Shown piece by piece: positions 7,572 to 16,280 of a DNA stretch of 41,263 nucleotides. The translations under genes were made by a program, and so were the position numbers. The notes beneath the pieces are model-generated. The model was not told the DNA's origin, did not search any database, and saw only the letters and a list, made by a program, of their open reading frames with translations. Origin of the DNA: an uncultured Actinomycetes bacterium (lineage in GTDB: Bacteria; Actinomycetota; Thermoleophilia; RBG-16-64-13); contig CAIQPS010000112.1 in the NCBI GenBank assembly GCA_903873715.1, positions 1 to 41,263 on the forward strand. The letters run 5' to 3'. Position 1 is the first letter of the stretch. Each line of letters opens with the position of its first letter.

Positions 7572-9989
7572 ATGTACGAGTTCTCTCCGATAGGGCCACG
7601 GGTGGCGCAGGTCCGCCAGACGTACCGGGACAGCATCCCGAGCGTGTGCGTCGAGCGGTTCCTGCTCGTCAGCGAGTTCTACCGGGCCAACCCGACCATG
7701 CCGCCCATGATCAAGCGGGCCAAGAACCTCCTGAACCTGTGCGAGAACGTCACCATCCTGGTGAACGACGGCGAGGTAGTGGTCGGGGAGGTCGGCTCCC
7801 GGTACCGCGCTTCCGCTCTGTTCCCCGAGTACGGCATAGGCTGGCTGTTCCAAGAGATCCGGTCAGGCCACTTCCTCGACCGGGCCCTCGACCCCTATGC
7901 CATGACCCAGGCGGACATGGACGCCATCATGCCCTGGGAGGACTTCTGGGCCGTCAACAACCTCAGCGCCTACACCGACGCGGCGCTGCCGCCCGAGTTC
8001 GCGGACATCGTGGGCAACGGCGTGGTGCAGTTCGGGATCGAACACACGGGCGCGGGACCGGTGGGCCACTTCTGCGCCGGGTACGACACGCTCATCCGTA
8101 AGGGGTTCGGGGCCATCAAGACGGAGGCGCTCGAGAGGATCGACGCCATGAAGGGCCGACTCTACGGCGAGGACGCCCTCAAAGAGGAGTTCTACCGGGC
8201 GGTCGCCATCTGCGCGGACGCCACCATCACCCTGGCCCGGCGCTACGCGGCCGAGTGCCGCCGGCAGGCGGCGGAGTGCACCGACCTCGCGCGCCGCGCC
8301 GAACTCACCGAGATGGCCGAGGGGCTGGAACGGGTGCCGGAGCATCCGGCCCGCACGTTCCTGGAAGCCGTCCAGTCGATGTACATCTACCAGATAGCCA
8401 TGTCGCTCGACGGCAACCTCCACGGGCTCACGTTCGGCCGGGTGGACCAGTACCTGAACGACTTCTGCCAGGCCGACCTCGCCGCCGGGCGCATCACCCG
8501 GGAGAGGGCCCAGGAGATCCTCGACCTCTTCTGCCTCAAGATCGCCGAGATGAACAAGATCTGGCCCTCCTTCGCCACCGAGGCGGCCGGGGGATACACC
8601 AGTGGCCAGCTCATCACCCTGAGCGGGGTCAAGAAGAACGGCACCGACGCCACCAACGACGTCACCTACATGCTCATCGAGTGCGCGCGCCGGCTGCTGC
8701 TGCACGACCCGCCGATGTCGCTGCGCATCCACGAGGGCACGCCCGATCTGCTGTGGGATGCAGCCGTCGAGTGCACCAAGGCCTGCGGCGGCGTGCCCAC
8801 CTTCGAGAGCGACAAGGTCATCATCCCGAACATGCTGCAGCGCGGACTGTCGTTGGAGTCGGCGCGGAACTACTGCCTCATCGGCTGCGTGGAGCCCGGC
8901 GGCTGCGGAGACGACTGGTCGGCCAACGGCGGCCCGGGCCAGGAGAGCTTCTGGCGCATCCCGAGCGCGGTGCTGCTGGCCATCAACGACGGCGTCAACC
9001 CGATGCCGCACTTCGACGGCTCGCCTCAGACCCGCACCGGCCTGGCGACCGGCTACCTCTACGAGATGGAGACCTTCGACCAAGTGCTCGACGCGGTCAA
9101 GCGGCAGATGGAGTACTTCGTCGACTGGCAGGTGGCGTTCACCAACATCCGCGAATCGGTGGCGCGGCACTACATGCCCCTGCCGATCGCGTCGGCTACG
9201 TTCGACGGCTGCCTGGAGAGCGGCAAGGACGTCATGTGGGGCGGCGCCCGCTACAACGGCACGGGGACGGCTGCCGTGGGCATCGGAACGGCCACGGACA
9301 GCCTGGCGGCCATCAAGCACATGGTGTACGACACGAAGCTGGTGAGCGCCCGCGAGTTCTACGACGCGCTCATGGCCGGCTGGGTGGGCTACGAGCCGCT
9401 CCGCCAGCGGGTCATGAAGGAGACGCCGCACTACGGCAACGACCTCGAGTATCCCGACGAGATCGCGGAGTGGATCTCCAAGGTCTACAACGACAAGGTC
9501 CGGTCCTGCGTGGGCATCCGCGGCAACCACTGGTCGCCGGGGTTCTACCCCGTGGCCACGCACGTGGCCTGGGGTAAGCTCACCTGGGCGACGCCCGACG
9601 GCCGCAAGACCGGCGACCCGCTGTCCGACGGGATCTCGCCCATCCAGTGCATGGACGTGAGCGGTCCGGCGGCCACCCTCAAGTCGGCGCTGCGCGTGGA
9701 CCACGAGCGCTGCGGCAACGGCACCTTGCTCAACATGAAGTTCCACCCGAAAGCGCTCGAGGGCGGCGGCAAGGCCAAGCTCATCGACCTCATGCGCACC
9801 TACTTCGACCTGGGCGGCATGGAGCTGCAGTTCAACATCGCCGATGCCGACATGCTCCGCGACGCCCAGATCCATCCCGAGCAGCATCGAGACCTGGTGG
9901 TCCGCATCGCCGGGTTCAGCGCCTACTTCGTGGAGCTGCACAAGCAGCTGCAGAACGACGTGATCCGCAGGACGGAGCTACAGCTGTAG
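7572..9989 (+). CDS. Glycyl radical enzyme of the PFL/dehydratase superfamily, substrate unassigned
   Basis: Oxygen-sensitive radical enzyme, 805 aa, within the normal family length. The active-site loop is IGCVEPGG with thiyl Cys439 and a glutamate two residues later (Glu441). That C-V-E arrangement is shared by choline lyase, glycerol dehydratase and hydroxyphenylacetate decarboxylase-type members, unlike the double Cys of pyruvate formate-lyase. The C-terminal radical loop VRIAGFSAYF carries the predicted glycyl radical at Gly781. Other family segments include SLRIHEGTP, GTLLNMKFHP and ISPIQCMDVSGPAATLKS. The start is the ATG at 7572, with a GTG codon just before it. The frame is open further upstream into the activase gene; I rejected that extension. 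Context suggests an aromatic or phenolic substrate, but this is inference. Confidence 0.93.
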   Translation: MYEFSPIGPRVAQVRQTYRDSIPSVCVERFLLVSEFYRANPTMPPMIKRAKNLLNLCENVTILVNDGEVVVGEVGSRYRASALFPEYGIGWLFQEIRSGHFLDRALDPYAMTQADMDAIMPWEDFWAVNNLSAYTDAALPPEFADIVGNGVVQFGIEHTGAGPVGHFCAGYDTLIRKGFGAIKTEALERIDAMKGRLYGEDALKEEFYRAVAICADATITLARRYAAECRRQAAECTDLARRAELTEMAEGLERVPEHPARTFLEAVQSMYIYQIAMSLDGNLHGLTFGRVDQYLNDFCQADLAAGRITRERAQEILDLFCLKIAEMNKIWPSFATEAAGGYTSGQLITLSGVKKNGTDATNDVTYMLIECARRLLLHDPPMSLRIHEGTPDLLWDAAVECTKACGGVPTFESDKVIIPNMLQRGLSLESARNYCLIGCVEPGGCGDDWSANGGPGQESFWRIPSAVLLAINDGVNPMPHFDGSPQTRTGLATGYLYEMETFDQVLDAVKRQMEYFVDWQVAFTNIRESVARHYMPLPIASATFDGCLESGKDVMWGGARYNGTGTAAVGIGTATDSLAAIKHMVYDTKLVSAREFYDALMAGWVGYEPLRQRVMKETPHYGNDLEYPDEIAEWISKVYNDKVRSCVGIRGNHWSPGFYPVATHVAWGKLTWATPDGRKTGDPLSDGISPIQCMDVSGPAATLKSALRVDHERCGNGTLLNMKFHPKALEGGGKAKLIDLMRTYFDLGGMELQFNIADADMLRDAQIHPEQHRDLVVRIAGFSAYFVELHKQLQNDVIRRTELQL

Positions 9990-10025
9990 GGAGCGCGCCC
10001 TGGTAGCGGCGCAGCGGGCCGACGG

Positions 10026-10916
10026 TCAGCCGGCGCCCAGCGTCCTCCGCAGGAACCCGGCCATCGACGCCCACGCCTCGGCCGCCTCGGGGACCTTCAG
10101 GTGCGTGAAGCCGTGCGGCACGCCCTCGAACCGGCGGAAGGCCACGTCTACGCCGGCCTCCACCAGCTTGTCCTTGAAAGCCTCGGCTTCCGGCGCCAGC
10201 GAGTCTTCGCTCGCGGTGATCACCAGCGTCGGTGGGAAGTGCCTCACCTGGTCGACCGTCGCATAGACGGGCGAGACGAGCGGATTCCGCGCCGCCTCCC
10301 GGGTGCCACAGTAGGCCGCGTCGAACGTGCGCGACATATGCGGGGGGATGGCGTCTTTGGGAGTGGGCTTGAGCGACGGGTCGGTGGCCAGGTCCATCGG
10401 GGGATAGTCGAGGATGAGAGCGGCGAGGCCCAGTGCGCGGCGCTCCCGGTCGAGGAGGCAGCAGGCGGCGCTGAGGTTACCGCCGGCGCTATGGCCGCCC
10501 ATGGCGATGCGGTCGGGGTCGATGCCCAGATCCGCCGCGTGCTCCCTGGCGTACGTGGCGACGGCGTAGCACTCCTCGAGGGCCTGCGGGAACGGGGCCT
10601 CCGGCGCCAGGCTGTAGTCGACGCTGATGATCTTGACGCCGGCCGTCGAGGCCAGGGCCGGCATGTAGCGGTCGTCCATCTCCGGATGGAGCATGACGAA
10701 GCCGCCGCCGTGCAGGTTTATGAACAGGGGCAGGGTCTCGGGGCGGTCGAGACCGTAGGTGAGCACCCGTACCGGGCCGGCCTGGGTAGGCAGGTGCCGC
10801 TCGGCGCCGGCCGGCCGGCGCCACACGCCTGGCATCCGCGGGTCGAGGGCAGTCAGTGCCCGGAAGACGCGGACCTTGCGCCGCACCTGCCCCGCGGTCG
10901 GAGACTCAGCGGGCAC
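10026..10916 (-). CDS. Alpha/beta hydrolase fold-3 (HSL-type esterase/lipase)
   Basis: Serine hydrolase of the hormone-sensitive-lipase group, about 296 aa from the chosen start. It shows the oxyanion-hole motif HGGGFV, the nucleophile elbow GHSAGGN, a likely catalytic Asp in ASEDSLAPEAEAF and the C-terminal His in VPHGFTH. Substrates are typically short acyl esters. The reading frame continues upstream to 11057 inside the methyltransferase gene, which is not believable as protein. GTG at 10916 (11-bp overlap with the methyltransferase stop) is chosen. GTG at 10886 and ATG at 10835 are alternatives and no start has a good ribosome-binding site. It converges on the glycyl radical enzyme gene. 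Confidence 0.85.
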   Translation of the reverse strand: MPAESPTAGQVRRKVRVFRALTALDPRMPGVWRRPAGAERHLPTQAGPVRVLTYGLDRPETLPLFINLHGGGFVMLHPEMDDRYMPALASTAGVKIISVDYSLAPEAPFPQALEECYAVATYAREHAADLGIDPDRIAMGGHSAGGNLSAACCLLDRERRALGLAALILDYPPMDLATDPSLKPTPKDAIPPHMSRTFDAAYCGTREAARNPLVSPVYATVDQVRHFPPTLVITASEDSLAPEAEAFKDKLVEAGVDVAFRRFEGVPHGFTHLKVPEAAEAWASMAGFLRRTLGAG

Positions 10917-11523
10917 GGCGCAACAGTGCGTAGGTGAACCTCTGGGCTCCACCGCCGGGGGTGATGTGATCCCGTTCGAGGCTGTGGACGAGCTGGAAAT
11001 CCGGCCCGAAGAGATCGCGGAGCATCTCCGCGTCGTAGCGGCTGACGATGAGGCCACTGCATTGCTCCGGGCCGGTCAGTGCGAAGGTCGCCATCACCAC
11101 GTAGCCGCCCACCCGGAGCGCCGCCCGCATGGAATCGAGGTACGCGGCGCGGTCGGCCTCTTCGGTGAGGAAATGAAAGACCGCCCTGTCGTGCCAGACG
11201 TCCACCTTGCCGGGCAGGCGCAGTTCGCGGACGTCGGCGGCAAGCCACTTCACACGGGCGGCGCGGTCGCCCAGACGCCGCTTCGCCCTCTCGAGCGCGG
11301 GCTCCGAGACATCGACGACCGTCACGTCGGTGTAGCCGCTGTCGAGCAGACAGTCGACCAGACGGGAAGCGCCGCCTCCCACATCCACGATAGCCGCGTC
11401 CTCGGCCGGCGCAACTGCGCCGATGAGCCCGAGTCAGGTGGCCGGCTCAGCCTCGAACCACCCCACCTCGTTCTCGGCCTTCGCGGTCCAGACGTTCGTC
11501 CAATGTGAGCGAACTTCGTCCAT
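10906..11523 (-). pseudogene. Class I SAM-dependent methyltransferase interrupted by an in-frame TGA
   Basis: A full-length methyltransferase (205 codons) can be read from the ATG at 11523, but codon 30 is TGA (11436-11434). Before the stop the frame reads SHWTNVWTAKAENEVGWF, matching the usual N-terminus of this small methyltransferase group. After it come LGLIGAV and the SAM-binding motif VDVGGGAS, then the Rossmann core to 10906. Relatives as I remember them have Ser at this place (P-x-x-S-L), so one change of TCA or TCG to TGA would explain it. A shorter product could restart at GTG 11388 but would lack the N-terminal helices. A true nonsense mutation, a sequencing error or readthrough are all possible. 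The substrate is unknown. Confidence 0.75.
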
Positions 11524-11546
11524 GACTTCAATGGTACCGCTGTGCG

Positions 11547-13544
11547 CTAGATGTATGCGGCCGCCTTGAACGCGCTCCTGGTGGCGGAAGCGATGCTTCC
11601 GGCTTCCACCGCGTCGCCCACGACGAACACCTCGGTCTCCGGCGCGCTGCGGCGCAGTTCGTCGGCGACATCCCAGCGCGGGGCCATGCCGACCGCCAGG
11701 AGCACCGTATCCGCCGGCAGCTCGACCCTCTCACCCGTCTTGAAGTCTCGCGCGACGACCGCCGTCTCCGTGACTTCCTCAAGTTTGCAGCCGAGGCGGA
11801 TGGGCACCTGCAGTTCTTCCACCATCCGCATGAGTTCCATGCCGGCGGCGCCGCCCGCGGACGCCATGAGCCCCGACATGTCGGGAGCCATCTCGATGAT
11901 GGTCACGTCCTTGCCGGCCCGCTTCAGCGCCACCGCGGACTCCACCCCCACGGACCCCGCCCCGATGATGACCGTCTTGTCGCCCGCGGCGACGATCCCC
12001 ATGTCGACGTCGGGAGCCCAATGCACCTGCGGCCTGTCGATGCCCGGCACCTTGGGCACCACCGGCCGGGCACCGACCGCCACGATGATGGCGTCATATT
12101 TCTCGGCGTCGAGCACCGCCTTCGTCGCCTCGGTGTTCAGCAGCACCCGGGCCGGCGCCTTCTCGGCCTGCCGTACCAGATAGGCCAGGTAGTCGCGCAC
12201 GTCCTGCTTGAAGGGCAGAGCCGCCGCCGGCACCACGTTCCCGCCCAGCCGGTCGCTCTTCTCGTACAGCGTCACGTCGTGGCCCCGCTCGACGAGCGTC
12301 ATGAGCGCCTGGATGCCGGCCGGGCCGCCGCCCACCACGGCCACCCGCTTCTTGACCTCCGCCTTCGGCACCTTGCCGCCGGGGAACTCGGTCTCATGGC
12401 CGAGCATGGGGTTGACGGCGCAGTTGATCACCGCCGGGACGATCAGCCGGAAGCCGCAGTACTGGCAGCGCAGACACGGCCGGTGGTCGTCCTCGCGGCC
12501 GGTGGCGAACTTCCGCGGCATCTCCGGGTCGGCGAGCAGCGGCCGGCACATGGCCACCATGTCGGCCTTGCCGCTCGCGATGATCTCGTCCGCCATGGCG
12601 ATGTTCATGATCGACCCCACCGTGCAGACGATCATCTTCGGGAACGCCTTCTTGATCGTCTCGGCGAAGTGGACGTTGTACTCGCGGTCCATCAGGTAGT
12701 TCTGCCACCAGTTGCGCATGTAGGCGAACTCACCGTGCAGGCCGGCCGACACGTGCAGGATGTCCACCTTGTCCTGGATCATCTCGATGAACTCGAGCGT
12801 CTCCTGGAGGTGCATCCCGTCGGGATGGATCTCGTCGGCGGATATCCGCATCTCGATGACGAAGTCCTCGCCCACCTTGGCCCGGGTGCGGTCCAGCACT
12901 TCGATGGCGAAACGGGCGCGGTTCTCCAGGGATCCGCCCCAGTCGTCGGTGCGCTTGTTGTAGAGGCTGCTCGAGAACTGGGAGATGAGGTTGCCGTGGG
13001 CGCCGTGGATCATGCTCATCTTGAAGCCGACGCGCTTGCAGCGGGCCGCCGCGGCGGCGTACTTGTCGATGGTCTCCTGGATCTTGGCCTCGTCCATGGC
13101 GATGGTGGACATGGGCTCGCGGCCGAACATGGGGGCGCGGAACTTCTCCATGGCCGGAATGAAGGCGGAGGAGCTATAGGCGGGACGGCCGGTCTTGTCG
13201 AAGTGGGAGTCCTTGCCGTTGTGGTTGATCTCGAGGGACGCGTGGGCGCCGAAGCCGGCGCACATCTCGGAGAAGAGGCTGAGGGGGAGCAGGCACTCGT
13301 CGCTGCCGAGGTCGAGCTGGCGCTCCTCATCGCTCGCCTCCTTCTTGTCCACCACCGAGTTGCCCACATGCAGGACGGCGACCCCGTTCTGGGCGAACAC
13401 CCGGAAGAAGTCGACGAACTCGGTGGTGACCATCCCCTCTCGGGATGCCAGGTTGGGCGACGGCGGCGCCAGCTCCAACCGGTTCTTGAAGTCGATCCCC
13501 CTGATCCTCAGAGGAGAGAACACATGCTCGTACTTCGCCCCCAT
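11547..13544 (-). CDS. Old Yellow Enzyme-type NADH:flavin oxidoreductase (2,4-dienoyl-CoA/enoate reductase family)
   Basis: Multidomain flavo-Fe-S reductase, 665 aa, the usual length. Residues 1 to about 340 form the FMN TIM barrel, starting FSPLRIRGIDFKNRLELAPP. Near residue 356 is the cluster motif CLRCQYC followed by NCAVNP (the 4Fe-4S ligands). From about residue 400 are the FAD and NAD(P)H Rossmann domains (VVGGGPAGIQALMTLVERGHDV, VIIGAGSVGVESAVALKRAG). Relatives reduce C=C bonds of enoates, dienoyl-CoAs, bile acids or flavonoids under anaerobic conditions. The ATG at 13544 has AAAGGAGC upstream. The frame extends to 13946, but that part crosses a clear promoter/operator and was rejected. 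The promoter copies that of tetR at 6469, implying shared control. Confidence 0.92.
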   Translation of the reverse strand: MGAKYEHVFSPLRIRGIDFKNRLELAPPSPNLASREGMVTTEFVDFFRVFAQNGVAVLHVGNSVVDKKEASDEERQLDLGSDECLLPLSLFSEMCAGFGAHASLEINHNGKDSHFDKTGRPAYSSSAFIPAMEKFRAPMFGREPMSTIAMDEAKIQETIDKYAAAAARCKRVGFKMSMIHGAHGNLISQFSSSLYNKRTDDWGGSLENRARFAIEVLDRTRAKVGEDFVIEMRISADEIHPDGMHLQETLEFIEMIQDKVDILHVSAGLHGEFAYMRNWWQNYLMDREYNVHFAETIKKAFPKMIVCTVGSIMNIAMADEIIASGKADMVAMCRPLLADPEMPRKFATGREDDHRPCLRCQYCGFRLIVPAVINCAVNPMLGHETEFPGGKVPKAEVKKRVAVVGGGPAGIQALMTLVERGHDVTLYEKSDRLGGNVVPAAALPFKQDVRDYLAYLVRQAEKAPARVLLNTEATKAVLDAEKYDAIIVAVGARPVVPKVPGIDRPQVHWAPDVDMGIVAAGDKTVIIGAGSVGVESAVALKRAGKDVTIIEMAPDMSGLMASAGGAAGMELMRMVEELQVPIRLGCKLEEVTETAVVARDFKTGERVELPADTVLLAVGMAPRWDVADELRRSAPETEVFVVGDAVEAGSIASATRSAFKAAAYI

Positions 13545-13576
13545 CGCACGGCTCCTTTCGCCTCTCACGGTGGGGC

Positions 13577-13607
13577 AACGATAACGAATCTCGTTCATTA
13601 GCTCAAG
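13577..13607 (-). promoter_or_regulatory. OYE-type gene promoter with overlapping operator, copy 2
   Basis: On the minus strand there is a -35 TTGAGC (13606-13601), a 17-bp spacer and a -10 TATCGT (13583-13578). The spacer holds AACGA-N3-TCGTT. It matches the tetR promoter at 6503-6533 at 28 of 31 positions, with identical spacing of all elements. The gene start at 13544 is about 35 bp downstream of the -10. Confidence 0.7.
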
Positions 13608-13788
13608 ATGGGGCGGCGCGGGCGCAGGGGCGCGTGCTGCCGGCGCCGGCGCGCGCGAGGGACATGTTTTGCTCCGGCATATGGCCGGTACGTTATCCGG
13701 TACCGGTGGTATCGGATCCGGTGCCAATCCTATGTCCGAAAAAGACCGTCGACTCGACGCCGGACAAACACGAAAGGGGACGCTCGCG

Positions 13789-14388
13789 GTGCAGCCCATC
13801 GGACCTCTCATGATCGAGCACCGGTGGATCGAACGGGTGATCGCCGGCATCGGGGCGACCCTCGACCAAGCGGCGGCTGCCGGCCCCGAGGCCGGCGGCC
13901 GGGTGGATCCGCGATATGTGGAGCGCGTGGTCGACTTCATCCGCACCTACGCGGACCGATGCCACCACGGCAAGGAGGAAGACATCCTGTTCGAGGAGTT
14001 GAAGAGCCGGGACCTGCCCCCTGACATCGCGGCAACCATGCAGCATTTGGTCGACGACCACGTCTGGGCGCGGGACACGACCCGGCGGATAGTGGCCATC
14101 AATGCGGCGGCCTCGGATGAGGCCGCGCGCGGCGGCGGGGGTGGGGGCGGTGACGGGGGCGCAGCCGCGGAGCTGCTGCGCCTGCTCGGAGAACTGGCCG
14201 CCTTCTACCCCGTCCATATCAAGAAGGAGGACGACAACTTCTTCCGTCCGGCCATGGCCCTCTTCTCCGCGGAGGAGCAGGCGCGCATGCTCGACCGCTT
14301 CGCCGAGTTCGACGCTACGCTCATCCACGAGAAGTACCGCGCCGTGGCCGCGGAGCTCCAACGCGGAGCTCCGGCGGACTCAGCGTAG
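13789..14388 (+). CDS. Hemerythrin HHE domain protein
   Basis: Four-helix-bundle protein, 199 aa from the chosen start, predicted to hold a non-haem di-iron site that binds oxygen or senses oxygen/NO. Candidate ligands lie in MIEHRWIERV, CHHGKEEDILFEEL, LVDDHVWARD and YPVHIKKEDDNFF. A Gly-rich loop of about ten residues separates helices 3 and 4. GTG at 13789 is chosen because AAAGGGG lies nine bases upstream and the product begins right at the conserved MQPIGPLMIEHR region. ATG at 13732 is an alternative. In this anaerobic context an oxygen-scavenging or protective role is plausible. The upstream DNA has short palindromes (CCGGTACCGG, CGGATCCG) of unknown meaning. Confidence 0.88.
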   Translation: MQPIGPLMIEHRWIERVIAGIGATLDQAAAAGPEAGGRVDPRYVERVVDFIRTYADRCHHGKEEDILFEELKSRDLPPDIAATMQHLVDDHVWARDTTRRIVAINAAASDEAARGGGGGGGDGGAAAELLRLLGELAAFYPVHIKKEDDNFFRPAMALFSAEEQARMLDRFAEFDATLIHEKYRAVAAELQRGAPADSA

Positions 14389-14409
14389 GCGCCCCGGCCG
14401 CGAAATGAA

Positions 14410-14437
14410 GAGGGCGGCCCCTTCCGGGGCCGCCCTC
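14410..14437. terminator. Bidirectional hairpin between convergent genes
   Basis: A perfect 12-bp GC-rich stem (GAGGGCGGCCCC and its complement) with a TTCC tetraloop, just after the hemerythrin stop and before the convergent flavoprotein stop. There is no U-tract. The remaining intergenic sequence to 14525 is GC-rich with repeated GCGCC motifs. Confidence 0.75.
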
Positions 14438-14525
14438 AGTCCTGCTGTGAGTCGCGCGCCGCAGCTTCGCGGCGGCGCCGTTCTGAGCGGCGCCATCCTG
14501 AGCTGCGCCGTTCGCCGCCGCCCGC

Positions 14526-16268
14526 CTAGATCGTCGGATACCCCTCCGGCGCCGGCTGCGGCCGGCCCGGGCCCGGCATGATGGGGGTGCTGGCATGCTT
14601 CTCGCCGCGCTCCCACTCCTCCGGGATCCAGTTGTACTGGCGGTCGCCGACGTAGTTGGGGTCGTAGCGCTTGCGGATCTCGCGCTGGAACACGTAGGTC
14701 CAGGGCTGCTTGGACTTGGACCACTTGTCGAAGGCCTGCTCGTCGGTGTAGCGCATCTCGATGTAGAGCGCTTCCTTGCCGGGCGGGTAGTTGATGGTCT
14801 TCGCGTCCTCCACGGCATCGTCCATGTGGTACCAGGCGGCCGCGGTGGACTCGTGATCGGCCCCGTCGTAGGAGACGAACTGCTCCAGGCCCATGATGCC
14901 GCCGCCCGGGTAGGCTCCGACCGTGCCCATCATGGAATCGCCGCCGGCCTGCACCAGCAGCCCGTTGCGGTAGTCGCGCTCGTAGCCGGCCGCGGCCACC
15001 GGGATGTACCCCTTGACCCAGTCGGGGGTGCCCGCCTGCATCCAGCTGCCGATGTAGTTGCCGGCGTACACGTAGTTGATCTCTTTGTGGCCCAGACGGT
15101 TCATGTACATGTTCGTGAACTCGGCCATGTCCTGGGTGCAGTACTTCTCGACCTTCCAGCCGCCCACTTCCTCGAGGATCTTGTCGAGGACCTTGTCCTG
15201 CAGCTCGGCGTCGGCCTCGCTGCGGCCCGCCATGACGATCTGGAGCGAGATGCGCATCTCCTCGGTGAGCTCGGCCATGCCGGGCTCATCGAGCATCGCC
15301 GGCAGGTCGGAGAGTTGCTTGGTGGGATCGGTGTACATCAGCCAGAAGGCGGGAGCCAGTTCGGCGCCGGCCAGGTTGTACTGGCGGTGCAGCGTGTAGC
15401 CGATCTCGTTGTCGTAGATCTTGTAGTAGAGGTCGGTCCAGGCGTCCCAGGTGGGGACGGCCACGGTGTAGACCCGGAAGGTCTTGTCGAGCGGCAGGCG
15501 GTAGGCCGGCACGGTGCCCTGGACGTTCCAGTCGGTCGAACCGGGCCAGTGGGCCAGGCGGACGGCGCACTTGGTGTAGACGCCCATGCCGCCGCGGCTA
15601 CCGAGCGTGCCGCGCATGATGCCGCGGACCGACGGGCCCGGGCCCTCGCCGCAGAACCAGCCGTCGCCCGAGCCGAGCGAGCCGTTGCGGACGATCTCGC
15701 CGCTGGGGGTGACCCATTCCATCCCGAGGACGTTCTCGGCGTTGCCGCCCATCCACATGGTGCCGGCCCCGATGCCCGAGTAGGCGCAGGCGGCAGCCAC
15801 CACGGAGCAGGACGAGCCCGCGCCGATGATGTTGCAGCTCCAGCCGCGCTTGATGGCCTCGGCGTGCAGCTGGGCGTGGATGACGTACGGCCCCACGATG
15901 GCGATGCCGTTCTTCTCGTCGATCTCGATGGAGTTCATGCGGCGCATGTCGAGCTGGACGGTGTCCTTCTCGTCGCCGTAGCGCGTACCGGGGTCGTACA
16001 TCGGGGAGGCCCAGTGGTACCAGCCGGTGCCGTGGGGCTTCACGCCGAAGTTGTACTTGTTGGCCGCCTTGACGATGGCCTGCACCTCTTCGGTGCTGCC
16101 GGGCATGACGATGGCGCCGGCGCGCGGCATGTAATGGCCGCAGTTCGGCCGCACGAGCTCCACCAGCATCTGCAGGGCATATCCGTCGAGGATGGCGGGG
16201 TCGCGGGTGACGTTCCGCTCGCCGACGATCGCCTGGAGGGCTTCATATGCTTCGTTCGAAAGTGCCAT
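14526..16268 (-). CDS. FAD-linked oxidase/dehydrogenase of the VAO/PCMH (GlcD-like) family, 580 aa
   Basis: Flavoprotein with a PCMH-type FAD-binding domain. The PGSTEEVQAIVKAANKYNFG segment (about residues 55-75) and VKPHGTGWYHW are the usual pyrophosphate-binding region. A C-terminal substrate domain follows. Family members oxidise alpha-hydroxy acids, p-cresol-type phenols or vanillyl alcohols. The 580-residue length exceeds GlcD (about 500) and is closer to p-cresol methylhydroxylase-type proteins, though I do not see the covalent flavin ligand clearly. The ATG at 16268 has AGGAGGG just upstream. It follows the Fe-S subunit gene by 12 bp, so the two are almost certainly cotranscribed and may form one enzyme that passes electrons from FAD to Fe-S clusters. 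Confidence 0.88.
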   Translation of the reverse strand: MALSNEAYEALQAIVGERNVTRDPAILDGYALQMLVELVRPNCGHYMPRAGAIVMPGSTEEVQAIVKAANKYNFGVKPHGTGWYHWASPMYDPGTRYGDEKDTVQLDMRRMNSIEIDEKNGIAIVGPYVIHAQLHAEAIKRGWSCNIIGAGSSCSVVAAACAYSGIGAGTMWMGGNAENVLGMEWVTPSGEIVRNGSLGSGDGWFCGEGPGPSVRGIMRGTLGSRGGMGVYTKCAVRLAHWPGSTDWNVQGTVPAYRLPLDKTFRVYTVAVPTWDAWTDLYYKIYDNEIGYTLHRQYNLAGAELAPAFWLMYTDPTKQLSDLPAMLDEPGMAELTEEMRISLQIVMAGRSEADAELQDKVLDKILEEVGGWKVEKYCTQDMAEFTNMYMNRLGHKEINYVYAGNYIGSWMQAGTPDWVKGYIPVAAAGYERDYRNGLLVQAGGDSMMGTVGAYPGGGIMGLEQFVSYDGADHESTAAAWYHMDDAVEDAKTINYPPGKEALYIEMRYTDEQAFDKWSKSKQPWTYVFQREIRKRYDPNYVGDRQYNWIPEEWERGEKHASTPIMPGPGRPQPAPEGYPTI

Positions 16269-16280
16269 GGTCCCTCCTTC

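Noticed and set aside
11434-11436. Selenocysteine at the in-frame TGA of the methyltransferase
   Set aside because: This methyltransferase group is not known as selenoproteins, the residue is outside the catalytic motif, and I see no convincing SECIS-like hairpin just after it. Point mutation or error is simpler.
13545-13946. N-terminal extension of the OYE-type protein
   Set aside because: It would run through the promoter/operator at 13577-13607. The ATG at 13544 has a good ribosome-binding site and matches the family start.
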